Assembly: GCF_003935375.1 (NCBI RefSeq)
Contig: NZ_RHQM01000017.1
Location: 62,001-126,000 of the forward strand
DNA: 64,000 bases
From: Stutzerimonas xanthomarina
GTDB lineage: Bacteria; Pseudomonadota; Gammaproteobacteria; Pseudomonadales; Pseudomonadaceae
Direction: 5' to 3'
A program made the position numbers and the translations under genes. Position 1 is the first letter of the stretch; each line of letters begins with the position of its first letter. Of the stretch, positions 1-9,014 are shown in pieces. Below the pieces are notes generated by a model. That model was given only the letters and a program-made list of their open reading frames with translations. It did no database searches and was not told the DNA's origin.

Positions 1-1601
1 ATGAAGGCGGATTCCAGCAGCTGCTGTGTATACGGATGTTGTGGTGCCGCAAAAATGTCAGCGGCCGCACCTTGTTCCACCACCTGGCCCTGCTTGACCA
101 CCATCATCTGGTGGCTCAGCGCCCTGACCACCGCCAGGTCATGGCTGATGAACAGGTAGGTCAGGTTGTACTTGGCCTGCAACGAGCGCAGAAGCTCTAC
201 CACCTGGCGCTGTACCGTGCGATCGAGCGCCGAGGTCGGCTCGTCGAGCAGTATCAGCGCCGGCTTCAACACCAGAGCTCGGGCAATGGCAATGCGCTGC
301 CGTTGTCCGCCGGAAAACTCATGGGGATAGCGATGCCGGGTTTCCGGATCGAGGCCAACCTCCACAAGCGCGTCAATGATTGCCTGTTCCTGCTCCTTGG
401 CATTGCCCATCCGGTGGATGTGCAACCCTTCGCCAATGATCTGCCCGACCGACATACGCGGGCTCAGGCTACCGAAGGGGTCCTGAAAGACCACCTGCAT
501 CTGCCGCCGCAACGGTCGTACCTGGCGCTGCGACATGCTTTGCAGCTGCTGACCCTGGAAACGGATTTCACCGCGACTACCCAGCAAGCGAAGAATAGCC
601 AAACCAAGCGTGGACTTGCCGGAGCCGCTCTCGCCGACGATACCCAGTGTCTGCCCCTTGGGCAGGCTGAAGTTGACGCCGTCGACTGCCTTGATGTGGT
701 CGACGGTGCGACGCAGCAAGCCCTTCTTGATCGGGAACCACACCCGCAGGTCGTCCACTTCCAGCAATGGCGCCGCTTCTTCGACCGCCACCGGACCGCC
801 ACTGGGCTCGGCCGCGAGCAGTTCCTGGGTATACGGATGCTGAGGTGCGCGGAACAGATCTTCACACAACGCCTGTTCGACGACGCGACCGCGCTGCATG
901 ACACATACGCGATGGGCAATGCGCCGAACCAGGTTGAGGTCGTGGCTGATCAGCAGCAGTGCCATGCCCAGGCGTGCCTGCAACTCCTTTAGCAGTTCGA
1001 GGATTTTCAGCTGCACGGTGACGTCGAGGGCCGTGGTCGGCTCGTCGGCGATCAGCAGTTCAGGCTCGTTGGCCAGCGCCATGGCGATGACCACCCGTTG
1101 CCGCTGGCCGCCCGACAGCTCGTGCGGGTAGGCGCGGATGCGCTTGCGCGGCTCCGGGATACCGACCAGTTCCAGCAACTCCAGGGTGCGAGCGGTTGCG
1201 GCCTTACCGCGCAGGCCCTTGTGAATCTCCAGCACTTCGTTGATCTGCTTGCCCACGGTGTGCAGCGGGTTGAGCGAGGTCATCGGCTCCTGGAAGACCA
1301 TGGCGATGCGATTGCCACGGATTTTACGCATGGCCTTTTCGTCGGCCTTGAGCAAGTCCTGCCCGTGGAAGAGGATCTGCCCTTGCGGATGGCGAGCGAG
1401 CGGGTAGGGCAGCAGTCGCAGGATGGAATGAGCCGTCACGGACTTGCCCGAGCCGCTTTCGCCGACCAGGGCCAGGGTTTCGCCCTTGCGAATGTCAAAT
1501 GTCACGCCTTCGACGACACGCTGGACCTGTTCGCCGGTGACGAACTCGACGGCCAGATCGCGGACCTCGACCAGATTCTCGGCTATCGGTTGTTCGGCCA
1601 T
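1..1601 (-). CDS. nppD: ABC importer ATP-binding protein, double cassette (NppD/YejF type), 3' end cut by window
   Basis: The protein carries two ABC ATPase cassettes in one chain and should energise the peptide-type importer encoded just upstream. Reading from the start at 1601, a Walker A motif GESGSGKS lies near residues 42-50 and an LSGGQRQR signature near residue 160. A second Walker A (GESGSGKS) lies near residue 320 and a second SGGQRQR signature near 430. The frame is open to base 1, ending in HPYTQQLL-like sequence typical of the C-terminus of this family, so only a few residues and the stop are missing. One base separates its start from the stop of the permease gene, so it is the last gene of a tight operon. 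The Npp assignment rests on the order of two binding proteins, two permeases and a fused ATPase beside mltD. Confidence 0.9.
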   Translation of the reverse strand, partial: MAEQPIAENLVEVRDLAVEFVTGEQVQRVVEGVTFDIRKGETLALVGESGSGKSVTAHSILRLLPYPLARHPQGQILFHGQDLLKADEKAMRKIRGNRIAMVFQEPMTSLNPLHTVGKQINEVLEIHKGLRGKAATARTLELLELVGIPEPRKRIRAYPHELSGGQRQRVVIAMALANEPELLIADEPTTALDVTVQLKILELLKELQARLGMALLLISHDLNLVRRIAHRVCVMQRGRVVEQALCEDLFRAPQHPYTQELLAAEPSGGPVAVEEAAPLLEVDDLRVWFPIKKGLLRRTVDHIKAVDGVNFSLPKGQTLGIVGESGSGKSTLGLAILRLLGSRGEIRFQGQQLQSMSQRQVRPLRRQMQVVFQDPFGSLSPRMSVGQIIGEGLHIHRMGNAKEQEQAIIDALVEVGLDPETRHRYPHEFSGGQRQRIAIARALVLKPALILLDEPTSALDRTVQRQVVELLRSLQAKYNLTYLFISHDLAVVRALSHQMMVVKQGQVVEQGAAADIFAAPQHPYTQQLLESAF

Positions 1602-1602
1602 G

Positions 1603-2622
1603 TTATTTCCTTGGGTCGAAGGCATCGCGCGCCGCCTCCCCGATAAACACCAGCAAGGTCAGCATGATTGCAAGCACCATGAAGGCGCTGATGCCCAGCC
1701 AGGGCGCCTGCAGATTGGCCTTGCCCTGGGCGACCAGTTCACCGAGCGACGGCGAACCTGCCGGCAGACCGAAGCCGAGAAAGTCCAGCGCGGTGAGTGT
1801 GCCGATGGCGCCGGTGAGGATGAACGGCATGAAGGTCATGGTGGAAACCATGGCGTTCGGCAGGATGTGGCGGAACATGATGGCGCCGTTCTGCATGCCC
1901 AGCGCACGAGCGGCGCGCACGTACTCGAGGTTGCGCCCACGGAGGAATTCGGCACGTACCACGTCCACCAGGCTCATCCAGGAAAACAGCAGCATGATGC
2001 CCAGCAGCCACCAGAAGTTCGGCTGCACGAAGCTGGCCAGAATGATCAGCAGATAGAGCACCGGCAGCCCGGACCAGATCTCCAGCAGGCGCTGGCCAAC
2101 CAGGTCGACCCAGCCGCCATAGAAGCCCTGCAGGGCGCCGGCGATGACGCCGATCACCGAGCTGATCAGGGTCAGGGTCAGGGCGAACAGGACCGAGATG
2201 CGAAAGCCGTAGATCACCCGGGCGAGTACATCGCGGCCCTGGTCATCGGTGCCCAGCCAGTTCTCCAGTGACGGCGGCGCGGGCGCGGGTACCTGCAGTT
2301 CGTAGTTGATGCTCGAGTAATTGAATGGGATGACCGGCCAGACCATCCAGCCGTCCTTCTCGGCAATCAGTTCCTGGATATAGGGGCTCTTATAGTTCGC
2401 CTGCAGCGGAAATTCGCCGCCGAAGGCCGTTTCCGGATAACGCTTGAACACCGGGAAGAACCATTCGCCGTCGTAGCGCACCACGATCGGCTTGTCATTG
2501 GCGATGATCTCCGCGCCAAGGCTGAGTACGAACAGCGCGAGGAAGATCCACAGCGACCACCAGCCACGCTTGTGTGCCTTGAACAGCGCCAGCCGGCGCT
2601 GGTTGAGGGGGGACAACTGCAT
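1603..2622 (-). CDS. nppC: ABC importer inner-membrane permease (NppC/YejE type)
   Basis: This 339-residue protein is one of two permease subunits of the dipeptide/oligopeptide class. One membrane helix near residues 22-40 precedes a long periplasmic loop, followed by about five helices from residue 135 on. The cytoplasmic EAA-type coupling loop is visible around residues 215-240 (ARALGMQNGAIMFRHILPN). It starts one base after the stop of the upstream permease and ends one base before the ATPase start, so translation is probably coupled. It should pair with the NppB-type permease to form the channel. Relatives in enterobacteria (YejE) move microcin C; the Pseudomonas system is known for peptidyl-nucleoside antibiotics. 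Substrate here is inferred. Confidence 0.92.
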   Translation of the reverse strand: MQLSPLNQRRLALFKAHKRGWWSLWIFLALFVLSLGAEIIANDKPIVVRYDGEWFFPVFKRYPETAFGGEFPLQANYKSPYIQELIAEKDGWMVWPVIPFNYSSINYELQVPAPAPPSLENWLGTDDQGRDVLARVIYGFRISVLFALTLTLISSVIGVIAGALQGFYGGWVDLVGQRLLEIWSGLPVLYLLIILASFVQPNFWWLLGIMLLFSWMSLVDVVRAEFLRGRNLEYVRAARALGMQNGAIMFRHILPNAMVSTMTFMPFILTGAIGTLTALDFLGFGLPAGSPSLGELVAQGKANLQAPWLGISAFMVLAIMLTLLVFIGEAARDAFDPRK

Positions 2623-2623
2623 C

Positions 2624-3697
2624 TCAGGCCTCCCTGCTTTCGAAATCGATGCGCGGGTCGACCAAGGTGTAGGTCAGGTCGCCGATCAGCTTCACCACCA
2701 GTCCGAGCAGGGTGAAGAGGAAGAGGGTGCCGAACACCACCGGGTAGTCGCGGTTGATTGCCGCCTCGAAGCTGAGCAGGCCGAGCCCGTCAAGGGAGAA
2801 GATCACCTCGATCAGCAGCGAGCCGGTGAAGAACATGCCGATGAAGGCAGACGGAAAGCCGGCGATGATGATCAACATGGCATTGCGGAACACGTGGCCG
2901 TAGAGCACGCGATTCTTGCTCAGGCCCTTCGCCCGCGCCGTGATCACGTACTGCTTGTTGATCTCGTCGAGAAAGCTGTTCTTGGTCAGCAGCGTCAGCG
3001 TCGCGAAGTTGCCGATCACCAGCGCGGTGACGGGCAGGGCCAGGTGCCAGAAGTAGTCGATGATCTTGCCGGCCAGGGTCATATCATCGAAGTTGGCCGA
3101 CGTCAGTCCGCGCAAGGGGAACCAGTTCCAGTAACTGCCGCCAGCGAACAGCACGATCAGCAGAATGGCGAACAGGAAAGCCGGTATGGCGTAGCCGACG
3201 ATGATCGCCGAGCTGGTCCAGACGTCGAACTTGCTGCCGTGACGCGTGGCCTTGGCGATGCCCAGCGGGATCGAGGCCAGGTACATGATCAAGGTGCTCC
3301 ACAGACCCAGCGAGATGGAAACCGGCATCTTCTCGATGATCAGGTCGGTCACCTTGGCGTCACGGAAGAAGCTCTCGCCGAAATCCAGCCGCAGATAGTT
3401 GCTGAGCATGATCCAGAAGCGCTCTGCGGGTGGTTTGTCGAAGCCGTACAGGCGCTCGATCTCGGCGATCAGCTCGGGGTCCAGACCCTGGCCACCCCGG
3501 TAACTGGTGCCGGCGACCGCGACTTCCGAGCCACCGCCGGCGATCCGGCTGGTGGCGCCTTCGAAGCCTTCCAGCTTGGCGATTGCCTGCTCCACCGGGC
3601 CGCCGGGGGCGGCTTGGATGATGATGAAGTTGATCAGCAGGATGCCGAACAGCGTGGGGATGATCAGCAGCAGTCGGCGAACGATGTAAGCCAGCAT
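2624..3697 (-). CDS. nppB: ABC importer inner-membrane permease (NppB/YejB type)
   Basis: This 357-residue protein is the second permease of the importer. It opens with [19 protein letters not shown], the N-terminal helix typical of OppB/DppB/YejB proteins. A long periplasmic segment (residues 30-130) follows, then five more hydrophobic helices. The EAA loop reads [20 protein letters not shown] around residue 245-265. Two bases separate it from the preceding binding-protein gene and one base from the following permease. It forms the heterodimeric membrane channel with the next gene product. YejB relatives are slightly longer than OppB because of the extended periplasmic loop, as seen here. 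Confidence 0.92.
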   Translation of the reverse strand: MLAYIVRRLLLIIPTLFGILLINFIIIQAAPGGPVEQAIAKLEGFEGATSRIAGGGSEVAVAGTSYRGGQGLDPELIAEIERLYGFDKPPAERFWIMLSNYLRLDFGESFFRDAKVTDLIIEKMPVSISLGLWSTLIMYLASIPLGIAKATRHGSKFDVWTSSAIIVGYAIPAFLFAILLIVLFAGGSYWNWFPLRGLTSANFDDMTLAGKIIDYFWHLALPVTALVIGNFATLTLLTKNSFLDEINKQYVITARAKGLSKNRVLYGHVFRNAMLIIIAGFPSAFIGMFFTGSLLIEVIFSLDGLGLLSFEAAINRDYPVVFGTLFLFTLLGLVVKLIGDLTYTLVDPRIDFESREA

Positions 3698-3699
3698 GC

Positions 3700-5586
3700 T
3701 TAGCGCTCCGCCTCGCCATCACCAGCCGGAGCGGCAACGCCAGCTTCCTCGGCCTTCTTAGCTTCGACGGGATCGGCGACAGGTGTCTTGACGTCGGGTT
3801 TGCGCCACCAGGTCATCAGGCCGATGTCCTGCCGGGGCGTCACCTCAGGATGCGCGAGGTGATTCCAGTACGCCACGCGCCAGGTCTTTATGTGCCAGTT
3901 CGGCACTACATAATGCCCCCAGAGCAGCACACGATCGAGCGCGCGGGTGTAGGTGATCAATTCCTTGCGCGAATCGGCCCCTATCAAACCTTCCACAAGG
4001 CTGTCGACTGCCGGGTCCTTGAGACCGATGAAGTTACGGCTGCCCGGGTTGTCGGCGCTTGCCGAGTGCCAGAACTCGCGTTGCTCGTTGCCGGGCGAGT
4101 TGGATTGGCCGAAGCCGCTTACGATCATGTCGTAATCGCGCGAACGCAGGCGGTTGATGTACTGCGAAACATCGACCCGGCGGATTTCCAGTTCGATCCC
4201 GAGATCCGCCAAATTGCGCTTGTACGGCAGCAGCACCCGCTCGAACTCTGCCTGAACCAGCAGGAATTCGAGCTTCACCGGCTTGCCGGCAGCGTCCAGC
4301 ATGCGGTCGTTCTCGACCTTCCAACCCGCTTCAGTGAGCAGCCGGTATGCCTCGCGCTGCTGTTCGCGAATCACACCGTTGCCTTCGGTACGCGGCAGCT
4401 CGAACGGTTTGTCGAACACCTCGTCCGGGATCTTGCCGCGAAGCGGTTCGAGCACCTTCAACTCGTCGTCATTCGGCAAGCCGGATGACGCCAGCTCGGA
4501 GTTGTCGAAGTAACTGCGGGTGCGGGTGTAGGCGCCATTGAACAGCTGGCGATTGGTCCATTCGAAGTCGAACAGGAACCCGAGGGCTTCACGGACGCGG
4601 CGGTCTTCCAGCTGTGGTCGACGGATATTGAAGATGAAGCCCTGCATGCCGGTCGGATTATGGTTGCGGATCTCTTCCTTGATGATGCGGCCGTCCCTGA
4701 CCGCATCGATGTCGTAGGCGGTCGCCCAGTTCTTCGCACTGGTTTCGAACCAGTAGTCGAAATGACCGGCCTTGAACGCTTGCAAGGCCACGGTGTTGTC
4801 GCGGTAGTAATCGAAATTGATGTGATCGAAGTTGTAGAAACCGCGATTCACCGGGAGATCCTTGCCCCAGTAATCCTCTACGCGCTCGTAGCGGATCGAG
4901 CGACCGGCCTGGACTTTCTCGACGCGGTACGGGCCACTACCCAGAGGTGGTTCGAGGCTGCCCGAGGTGAAGTCCTTTCCATCCCACCAGTGCTTCGGCA
5001 GCACTGGCAACTGCCCGAGAATCATCGGCAGCTCTCGGTTGCCGGCATGCTTGAAGTCGAAGCGCACACGCCTTGGGCTTTCCGCCGTCACTTTCTCCAC
5101 ATCGGCGTAGTAGGCGCGGTATTGCGGGGCACCCTGGCTCATCAGGGTTTCGAAGGTGAACACCACGTCCTCGGCCTCTACCGGATCGCCGTCATGGAAG
5201 CGTGCCTGCGGGCGCAGGTGGAAGCGCACCCAGCTGTTGTTCGGTCCCTTTTCTATCTTTTCCGCCAGCAGGCCGTAGACGGTGAAAGGCTCGTCCAGGC
5301 TGTTGGTGGTGAGGGTGTCGTAGATCAGGCTGATATCGTCAGCCGCAACGCCCTTGTTGATGAAAGGGTTAAGCGAGTCGAAGCTGCCGAAGCCAGCCTG
5401 GCGCAGCGTGCCGCCCTTGGGGGCTTCGGGATTGACGTACTCGAAGTGCTGGAAGTTGGCCGGATACTTGGGCTTCTCGTCGTACAGCGTCAGGGCATGG
5501 CGGGGAGCGGCGTCGGCTAGGGTCGCCATGCAGAACAGGCTTAGCAGGCCGGCGCGAAACAGCGAAGGGCGCACGCGATTGATCAT
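3700..5586 (-). CDS. nppA2: Periplasmic solute-binding protein of peptide ABC importer (SBP family 5), second copy
   Basis: This 628-residue periplasmic binding protein (SBP_bac_5, YejA branch) delivers peptide-like ligands to the permeases. I chose the ATG at 5586, giving [10 protein letters not shown] and a signal peptide ending near ADA-AP, over an upstream in-frame start that would add nine residues inside the preceding gene. The start overlaps the previous stop in an ATGA arrangement, evidence for translational coupling. Family hallmarks are [19 protein letters not shown] after the signal, [10 protein letters not shown] mid-protein and [11 protein letters not shown] near the C-terminus. 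It is a paralogue of the next upstream gene (shared KYPANF, PKGG and GSGPYR motifs) but clearly diverged, which suggests different ligands for one transporter core. Confidence 0.9.
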   Translation of the reverse strand: MINRVRPSLFRAGLLSLFCMATLADAAPRHALTLYDEKPKYPANFQHFEYVNPEAPKGGTLRQAGFGSFDSLNPFINKGVAADDISLIYDTLTTNSLDEPFTVYGLLAEKIEKGPNNSWVRFHLRPQARFHDGDPVEAEDVVFTFETLMSQGAPQYRAYYADVEKVTAESPRRVRFDFKHAGNRELPMILGQLPVLPKHWWDGKDFTSGSLEPPLGSGPYRVEKVQAGRSIRYERVEDYWGKDLPVNRGFYNFDHINFDYYRDNTVALQAFKAGHFDYWFETSAKNWATAYDIDAVRDGRIIKEEIRNHNPTGMQGFIFNIRRPQLEDRRVREALGFLFDFEWTNRQLFNGAYTRTRSYFDNSELASSGLPNDDELKVLEPLRGKIPDEVFDKPFELPRTEGNGVIREQQREAYRLLTEAGWKVENDRMLDAAGKPVKLEFLLVQAEFERVLLPYKRNLADLGIELEIRRVDVSQYINRLRSRDYDMIVSGFGQSNSPGNEQREFWHSASADNPGSRNFIGLKDPAVDSLVEGLIGADSRKELITYTRALDRVLLWGHYVVPNWHIKTWRVAYWNHLAHPEVTPRQDIGLMTWWRKPDVKTPVADPVEAKKAEEAGVAAPAGDGEAER

Positions 5587-7412
5587 TTGCTCTTCTCCAG
5601 GCTCTTCAGCCACCAGGCTCGCAAACCCAGCGTATAGGGTGGCGTGGTGACGTGGGCGAACCGATTGCGGTACGCCAGGCGGTGGTTACTGATGAACCAG
5701 TTCGGAATGTTGTAGTGGTTCCACAGCAGCACGCGGTCGATTGCGCGGGCGGCGGCGACTTGCTCGTCGCGGGTCTGCGCGGCGAGCAGCTTGTCAATCA
5801 GGTCGTCGACGATCGGATTGGCGATGCCGGCATAGTTGCGACCGCCCTTGACGTCGACCTGACTGGAATGAAAGTACAGATACTGCTCGATCCCGGGGCT
5901 GAGGCTCTGTGCCAGCGTCATCAGGATCATGTCGTAGTCGTAATGATCGAGGCGTTGCTTGTACTGCGCGCTATCGACGGTACGCAGGTTGGCCTGAATG
6001 CCGATGCGTGCCAGATTCTCGACGTAGGGCTGGAGGATGCGCTCGAGCCTCGGGTTGACCAGCAGGATCTCGAAGCGCAGCGGCTGTCCGGCGCTGTTCA
6101 ACAGACCGGCATCCGAGGCTTTCCAGCCCGCCTCGGCGAGCAGCTTCAGCGCATGGCGCAGGGTTTCCCGCGGAATTCCACGGCCTTCGGTCTTCGGTAG
6201 CTGGAATGGCTCGGTGAACAGTTCGGGCGGGAGCTGCTTGCGGTACGGCGAGAGCAACAGCCACTCACCGCCTTCGGGATTGCCTGTCGCTGTGAAGTCG
6301 CTGTTGGGGTAGTAGCTTTCACTGCGGCGGTAGGCGCCGTAGAACAGGGCGCGATTGGTCCATTCGAAGTCGAACATCAGGCCGAGCGCTTCGCGCACAC
6401 GACTGTCGGCGAAGGTCGCACGGCGCCCGTTAATGAACAGCGCCTGGGTCTGGGTCGGAATCTGGTGGGGGATTTCAGCGCGAATGATGTCGCCGCGCAT
6501 CACTGCCGGAAACTGGTAGCCATTGGCCCAGTTCTTCGCCTGGTGTTCGATGAAGAAGTCGAACTCGCCGACCTTGAAGGCTTCGAAGGCCACCACGCTA
6601 TCGCGATAGAACTCGACCGAGACTCGGTTGAAATTGTATTTCCCCTGATTGACCGGCAGCTTGGCGCCCCACCAGTCCCGCACTCGCTCGAAGACTACCT
6701 GCCGGCCTGGCTGCACATGCGTGATGCGGTAGGGGCCGCTGCCCAGTGGGGGTTCGAAGGTGGTCGCACTGAAGTCGCGACTCTTCCAGTAGTGCTGCGG
6801 CAGCACAGGCAACTCGCCCAGACGCATGATCAGCAGCGGATTATTTGCTTTTTCGAATACGAAGCGAATGCGATGTCGGTTGAGGATGTCGACCCGCTTC
6901 ACCCCCTGCAGATTGGAGCGGTACTGGGGGTGCCCATCCTTTATCAAGGTGCGGTAGGAGAAGGCGACGTCATAGGCGGTAATCGGCTTGCCGTCATGAA
7001 AGCGGGCTTCCTTGCGCAGGTTGAAAACCACCCAGCTGTAGTTATCGCTGTGCTCCACCGACTCGGCAATCAGACCGTAGCTGGAGGCAGGCTCGTCGCC
7101 GGACGGGTCGTAGATGCCAGTGCCGACCATCAGTGGCTCGTTCAGCTCGCTGATGCCGTATTGCAGAAAGCCGGGCGCCGAACTCAGACTGGTGCCCTTG
7201 AAAGTGTAGGGGTTCAGGGTGTCGAACGTCCCGGAGGCCATCAGTTTGATCTGGCCACCCTTCGGCGCGCGCGGATTCACCCAATCGAAGTGGGTGAAGT
7301 TAGCTGGATACTTAAGAGTGCCGAACTGCGCATAACCATGGCTTTCGCTGATGGTGGCGAAGGCGGGAAAGCTCAAGGCCAGGCAGGTCAGTAACGGTAG
7401 CAGGGCTCGCAT
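5583..7412 (-). CDS. nppA1: Periplasmic solute-binding protein of peptide ABC importer (SBP family 5), first copy
   Basis: This 609-residue protein is the promoter-proximal gene of the importer operon. It has a signal peptide (MRALLPLLTCLALSFPAFAT) and the SBP_bac_5 landmarks: [37 protein letters not shown] and YDMILMTLAQSLSPG. The last four bases overlap the start of the second binding protein. Two binding proteins feeding one permease set matches the arrangement I know as NppA1A2BCD in P. aeruginosa, a route for peptidyl-nucleoside antibiotics and probably di- and tripeptides. The gene is divergent from the HDOD gene at 7528, so the operon promoter should lie within about 115 bases upstream of 7412; no clear operator was recognised there. 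Confidence 0.9.
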   Translation of the reverse strand: MRALLPLLTCLALSFPAFATISESHGYAQFGTLKYPANFTHFDWVNPRAPKGGQIKLMASGTFDTLNPYTFKGTSLSSAPGFLQYGISELNEPLMVGTGIYDPSGDEPASSYGLIAESVEHSDNYSWVVFNLRKEARFHDGKPITAYDVAFSYRTLIKDGHPQYRSNLQGVKRVDILNRHRIRFVFEKANNPLLIMRLGELPVLPQHYWKSRDFSATTFEPPLGSGPYRITHVQPGRQVVFERVRDWWGAKLPVNQGKYNFNRVSVEFYRDSVVAFEAFKVGEFDFFIEHQAKNWANGYQFPAVMRGDIIRAEIPHQIPTQTQALFINGRRATFADSRVREALGLMFDFEWTNRALFYGAYRRSESYYPNSDFTATGNPEGGEWLLLSPYRKQLPPELFTEPFQLPKTEGRGIPRETLRHALKLLAEAGWKASDAGLLNSAGQPLRFEILLVNPRLERILQPYVENLARIGIQANLRTVDSAQYKQRLDHYDYDMILMTLAQSLSPGIEQYLYFHSSQVDVKGGRNYAGIANPIVDDLIDKLLAAQTRDEQVAAARAIDRVLLWNHYNIPNWFISNHRLAYRNRFAHVTTPPYTLGLRAWWLKSLEKSK

Positions 7413-7527
7413 CAGACGGGGAATCCGATCCTTGGCGCTTAGGGGCTTCTCGGGCCGGTACAGTAACAGCTTGTATGCGCTGGAAAAAGGCCGGGCAACT
7501 CGGGCAAACTGCCGGTCATTTCCCGTA

Positions 7528-9003
7528 ATGGCATTGTGCAGAGGTGACCTCTTGGATGTACGTGCCCAGGGTCTACAGGCGTGGGTCGACCGCCTGAATC
7601 AGTCTGAGCTTCCCGCGCTGGCGTCTGTGGTCAAGGACCTTCAGCGTCTTGCCGTACATGAGCATGCCTCAGTGCAGCAGCTCGCCGATGTGCTGCTACG
7701 CGATGCCTCGCTGACTTCCAAGGTGCTGAGGGTCGGCAACAGCAGCTATTACAACCCCTCCCAGGAGACCATCAAGACGATTTCTCGGGCCATCGTGATG
7801 ATCGGCTTCGAGAACGTGCGCCTGATCAGTCTGTCGGTCACGCTGATCGACAGACTGCTCGAGCGCGCACCGAGGGAGCAGCTGCTGGAACTGCTGGCTC
7901 GTTCGTTTCACGCCGCGGTGCAAGCCCGCAACATCGCCGGCTATGTGCTTTCGCGTCACGAGGAAGAAGTATTCATTGCCGCGCTGCTCTACAACGTGGG
8001 CGAGCTGGCGTTCTGGGGCTGCGGTGGCGAGCAGGCGGATGAGCTGGCCCTGCAGCTGACGCAGCCGGGCATCAAGCCTGACGATGCGGTGCAGAGCGTG
8101 TTGGGCACCAGCTTCCGGCAGCTCAGCCTGGGTCTGGTCAGAAGCTGGAACCTGGGAGAGTTGACCAGTCTCGCGCACACTCAGGTGGCCAGCAGCGATC
8201 CGGCCGCTCGCGCGGTCGCGCTGGGCGTACAGATCAGCGAAGCCGCACTCGGAGGCTGGGAGTGCGAGCGGATGACGTCACTGACCAGGGCCGTGGCCGA
8301 GTTCACCGGCGTGGACGAAGCTGATGCGTTGCAGCAGATACTCGCCAGCGCCGATGAAACCGTGCAGGTGGCGACCACATTCGGCGCCAGTCGTCTGGGC
8401 CGGCTCATTCCCAGTACCGATCCCGAGCAGATCCGCCTGCAGCAGGCCCAGCGTCAGGCAGCCTTGCTGCAACCGGATCTGTTGCTGATGCAACAGGCGC
8501 TGCAGGACCTGGGGCTCATGGCCTCGGGCGGCGGCGATGCCACGTTGATTCTGGATACGCTGCTGAAGGGGCTGCACCGCGGGGTTGGCCTGGAACGTGT
8601 GATGGTGGCGGTGCTGGCCGATCAGCAGACGCGTTTCAAGGTGCGTTGCGCCGTCGGTGAAGGGACCGAGACCTGGATTCAGGGCTTCGTGCTTCCCGCT
8701 GACCAACCCGAGCAGCCGAACGTGTTCAGTTACGCACTGCGCCATCGGCAGTCACTCTGGATGGGTGTGCCGGCAAGTTATAACTTGGCCGACCTGGTGA
8801 GCCAGCCGCTGCGACAGTGGTTTGGCAATGGCATGTTCTTCATCGCACCGCTGATGGCGGGGACGCGTGAAATAGGTGTGATCTACGGCGATTGCCGGCT
8901 TTCGGGGCGGGCGCTGAAACACGAACAGTTCGTCGCGTTTCAGCGCTTTACCCAGCTGACTGGACGCTGTCTGGAGTCCCTGAGCAAGCGTCCGGCTGGA
9001 TGA
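7528..9003 (+). CDS. HDOD domain protein with C-terminal GAF-like domain
   Basis: The 491-residue product is a cytoplasmic signalling protein. An HDOD domain covers roughly residues 15-215 (DASLTSKVLRVGNSSYYNP, then AIVMIGFENVRLISLSV). HDOD domains lack the metal-binding HD residues and act as non-enzymatic output or scaffold modules in motility, biofilm and stress responses. The C-terminal third (about residues 320-485, LILDTLLKGLHRGVGLERVMVAVL to IGVIYGD) looks like a GAF sensor domain. I placed the start at the ATG at 7528; a TTG at 7552 preceded by GAGGTGAC is an alternative. The frame stays open farther upstream to 7351, inside the binding-protein gene, which I do not accept. It converges on mltD with an 11-base gap. 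Confidence 0.85.
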   Translation: MALCRGDLLDVRAQGLQAWVDRLNQSELPALASVVKDLQRLAVHEHASVQQLADVLLRDASLTSKVLRVGNSSYYNPSQETIKTISRAIVMIGFENVRLISLSVTLIDRLLERAPREQLLELLARSFHAAVQARNIAGYVLSRHEEEVFIAALLYNVGELAFWGCGGEQADELALQLTQPGIKPDDAVQSVLGTSFRQLSLGLVRSWNLGELTSLAHTQVASSDPAARAVALGVQISEAALGGWECERMTSLTRAVAEFTGVDEADALQQILASADETVQVATTFGASRLGRLIPSTDPEQIRLQQAQRQAALLQPDLLLMQQALQDLGLMASGGGDATLILDTLLKGLHRGVGLERVMVAVLADQQTRFKVRCAVGEGTETWIQGFVLPADQPEQPNVFSYALRHRQSLWMGVPASYNLADLVSQPLRQWFGNGMFFIAPLMAGTREIGVIYGDCRLSGRALKHEQFVAFQRFTQLTGRCLESLSKRPAG

Positions 9004-9014
9004 ATGGCGGAGGG

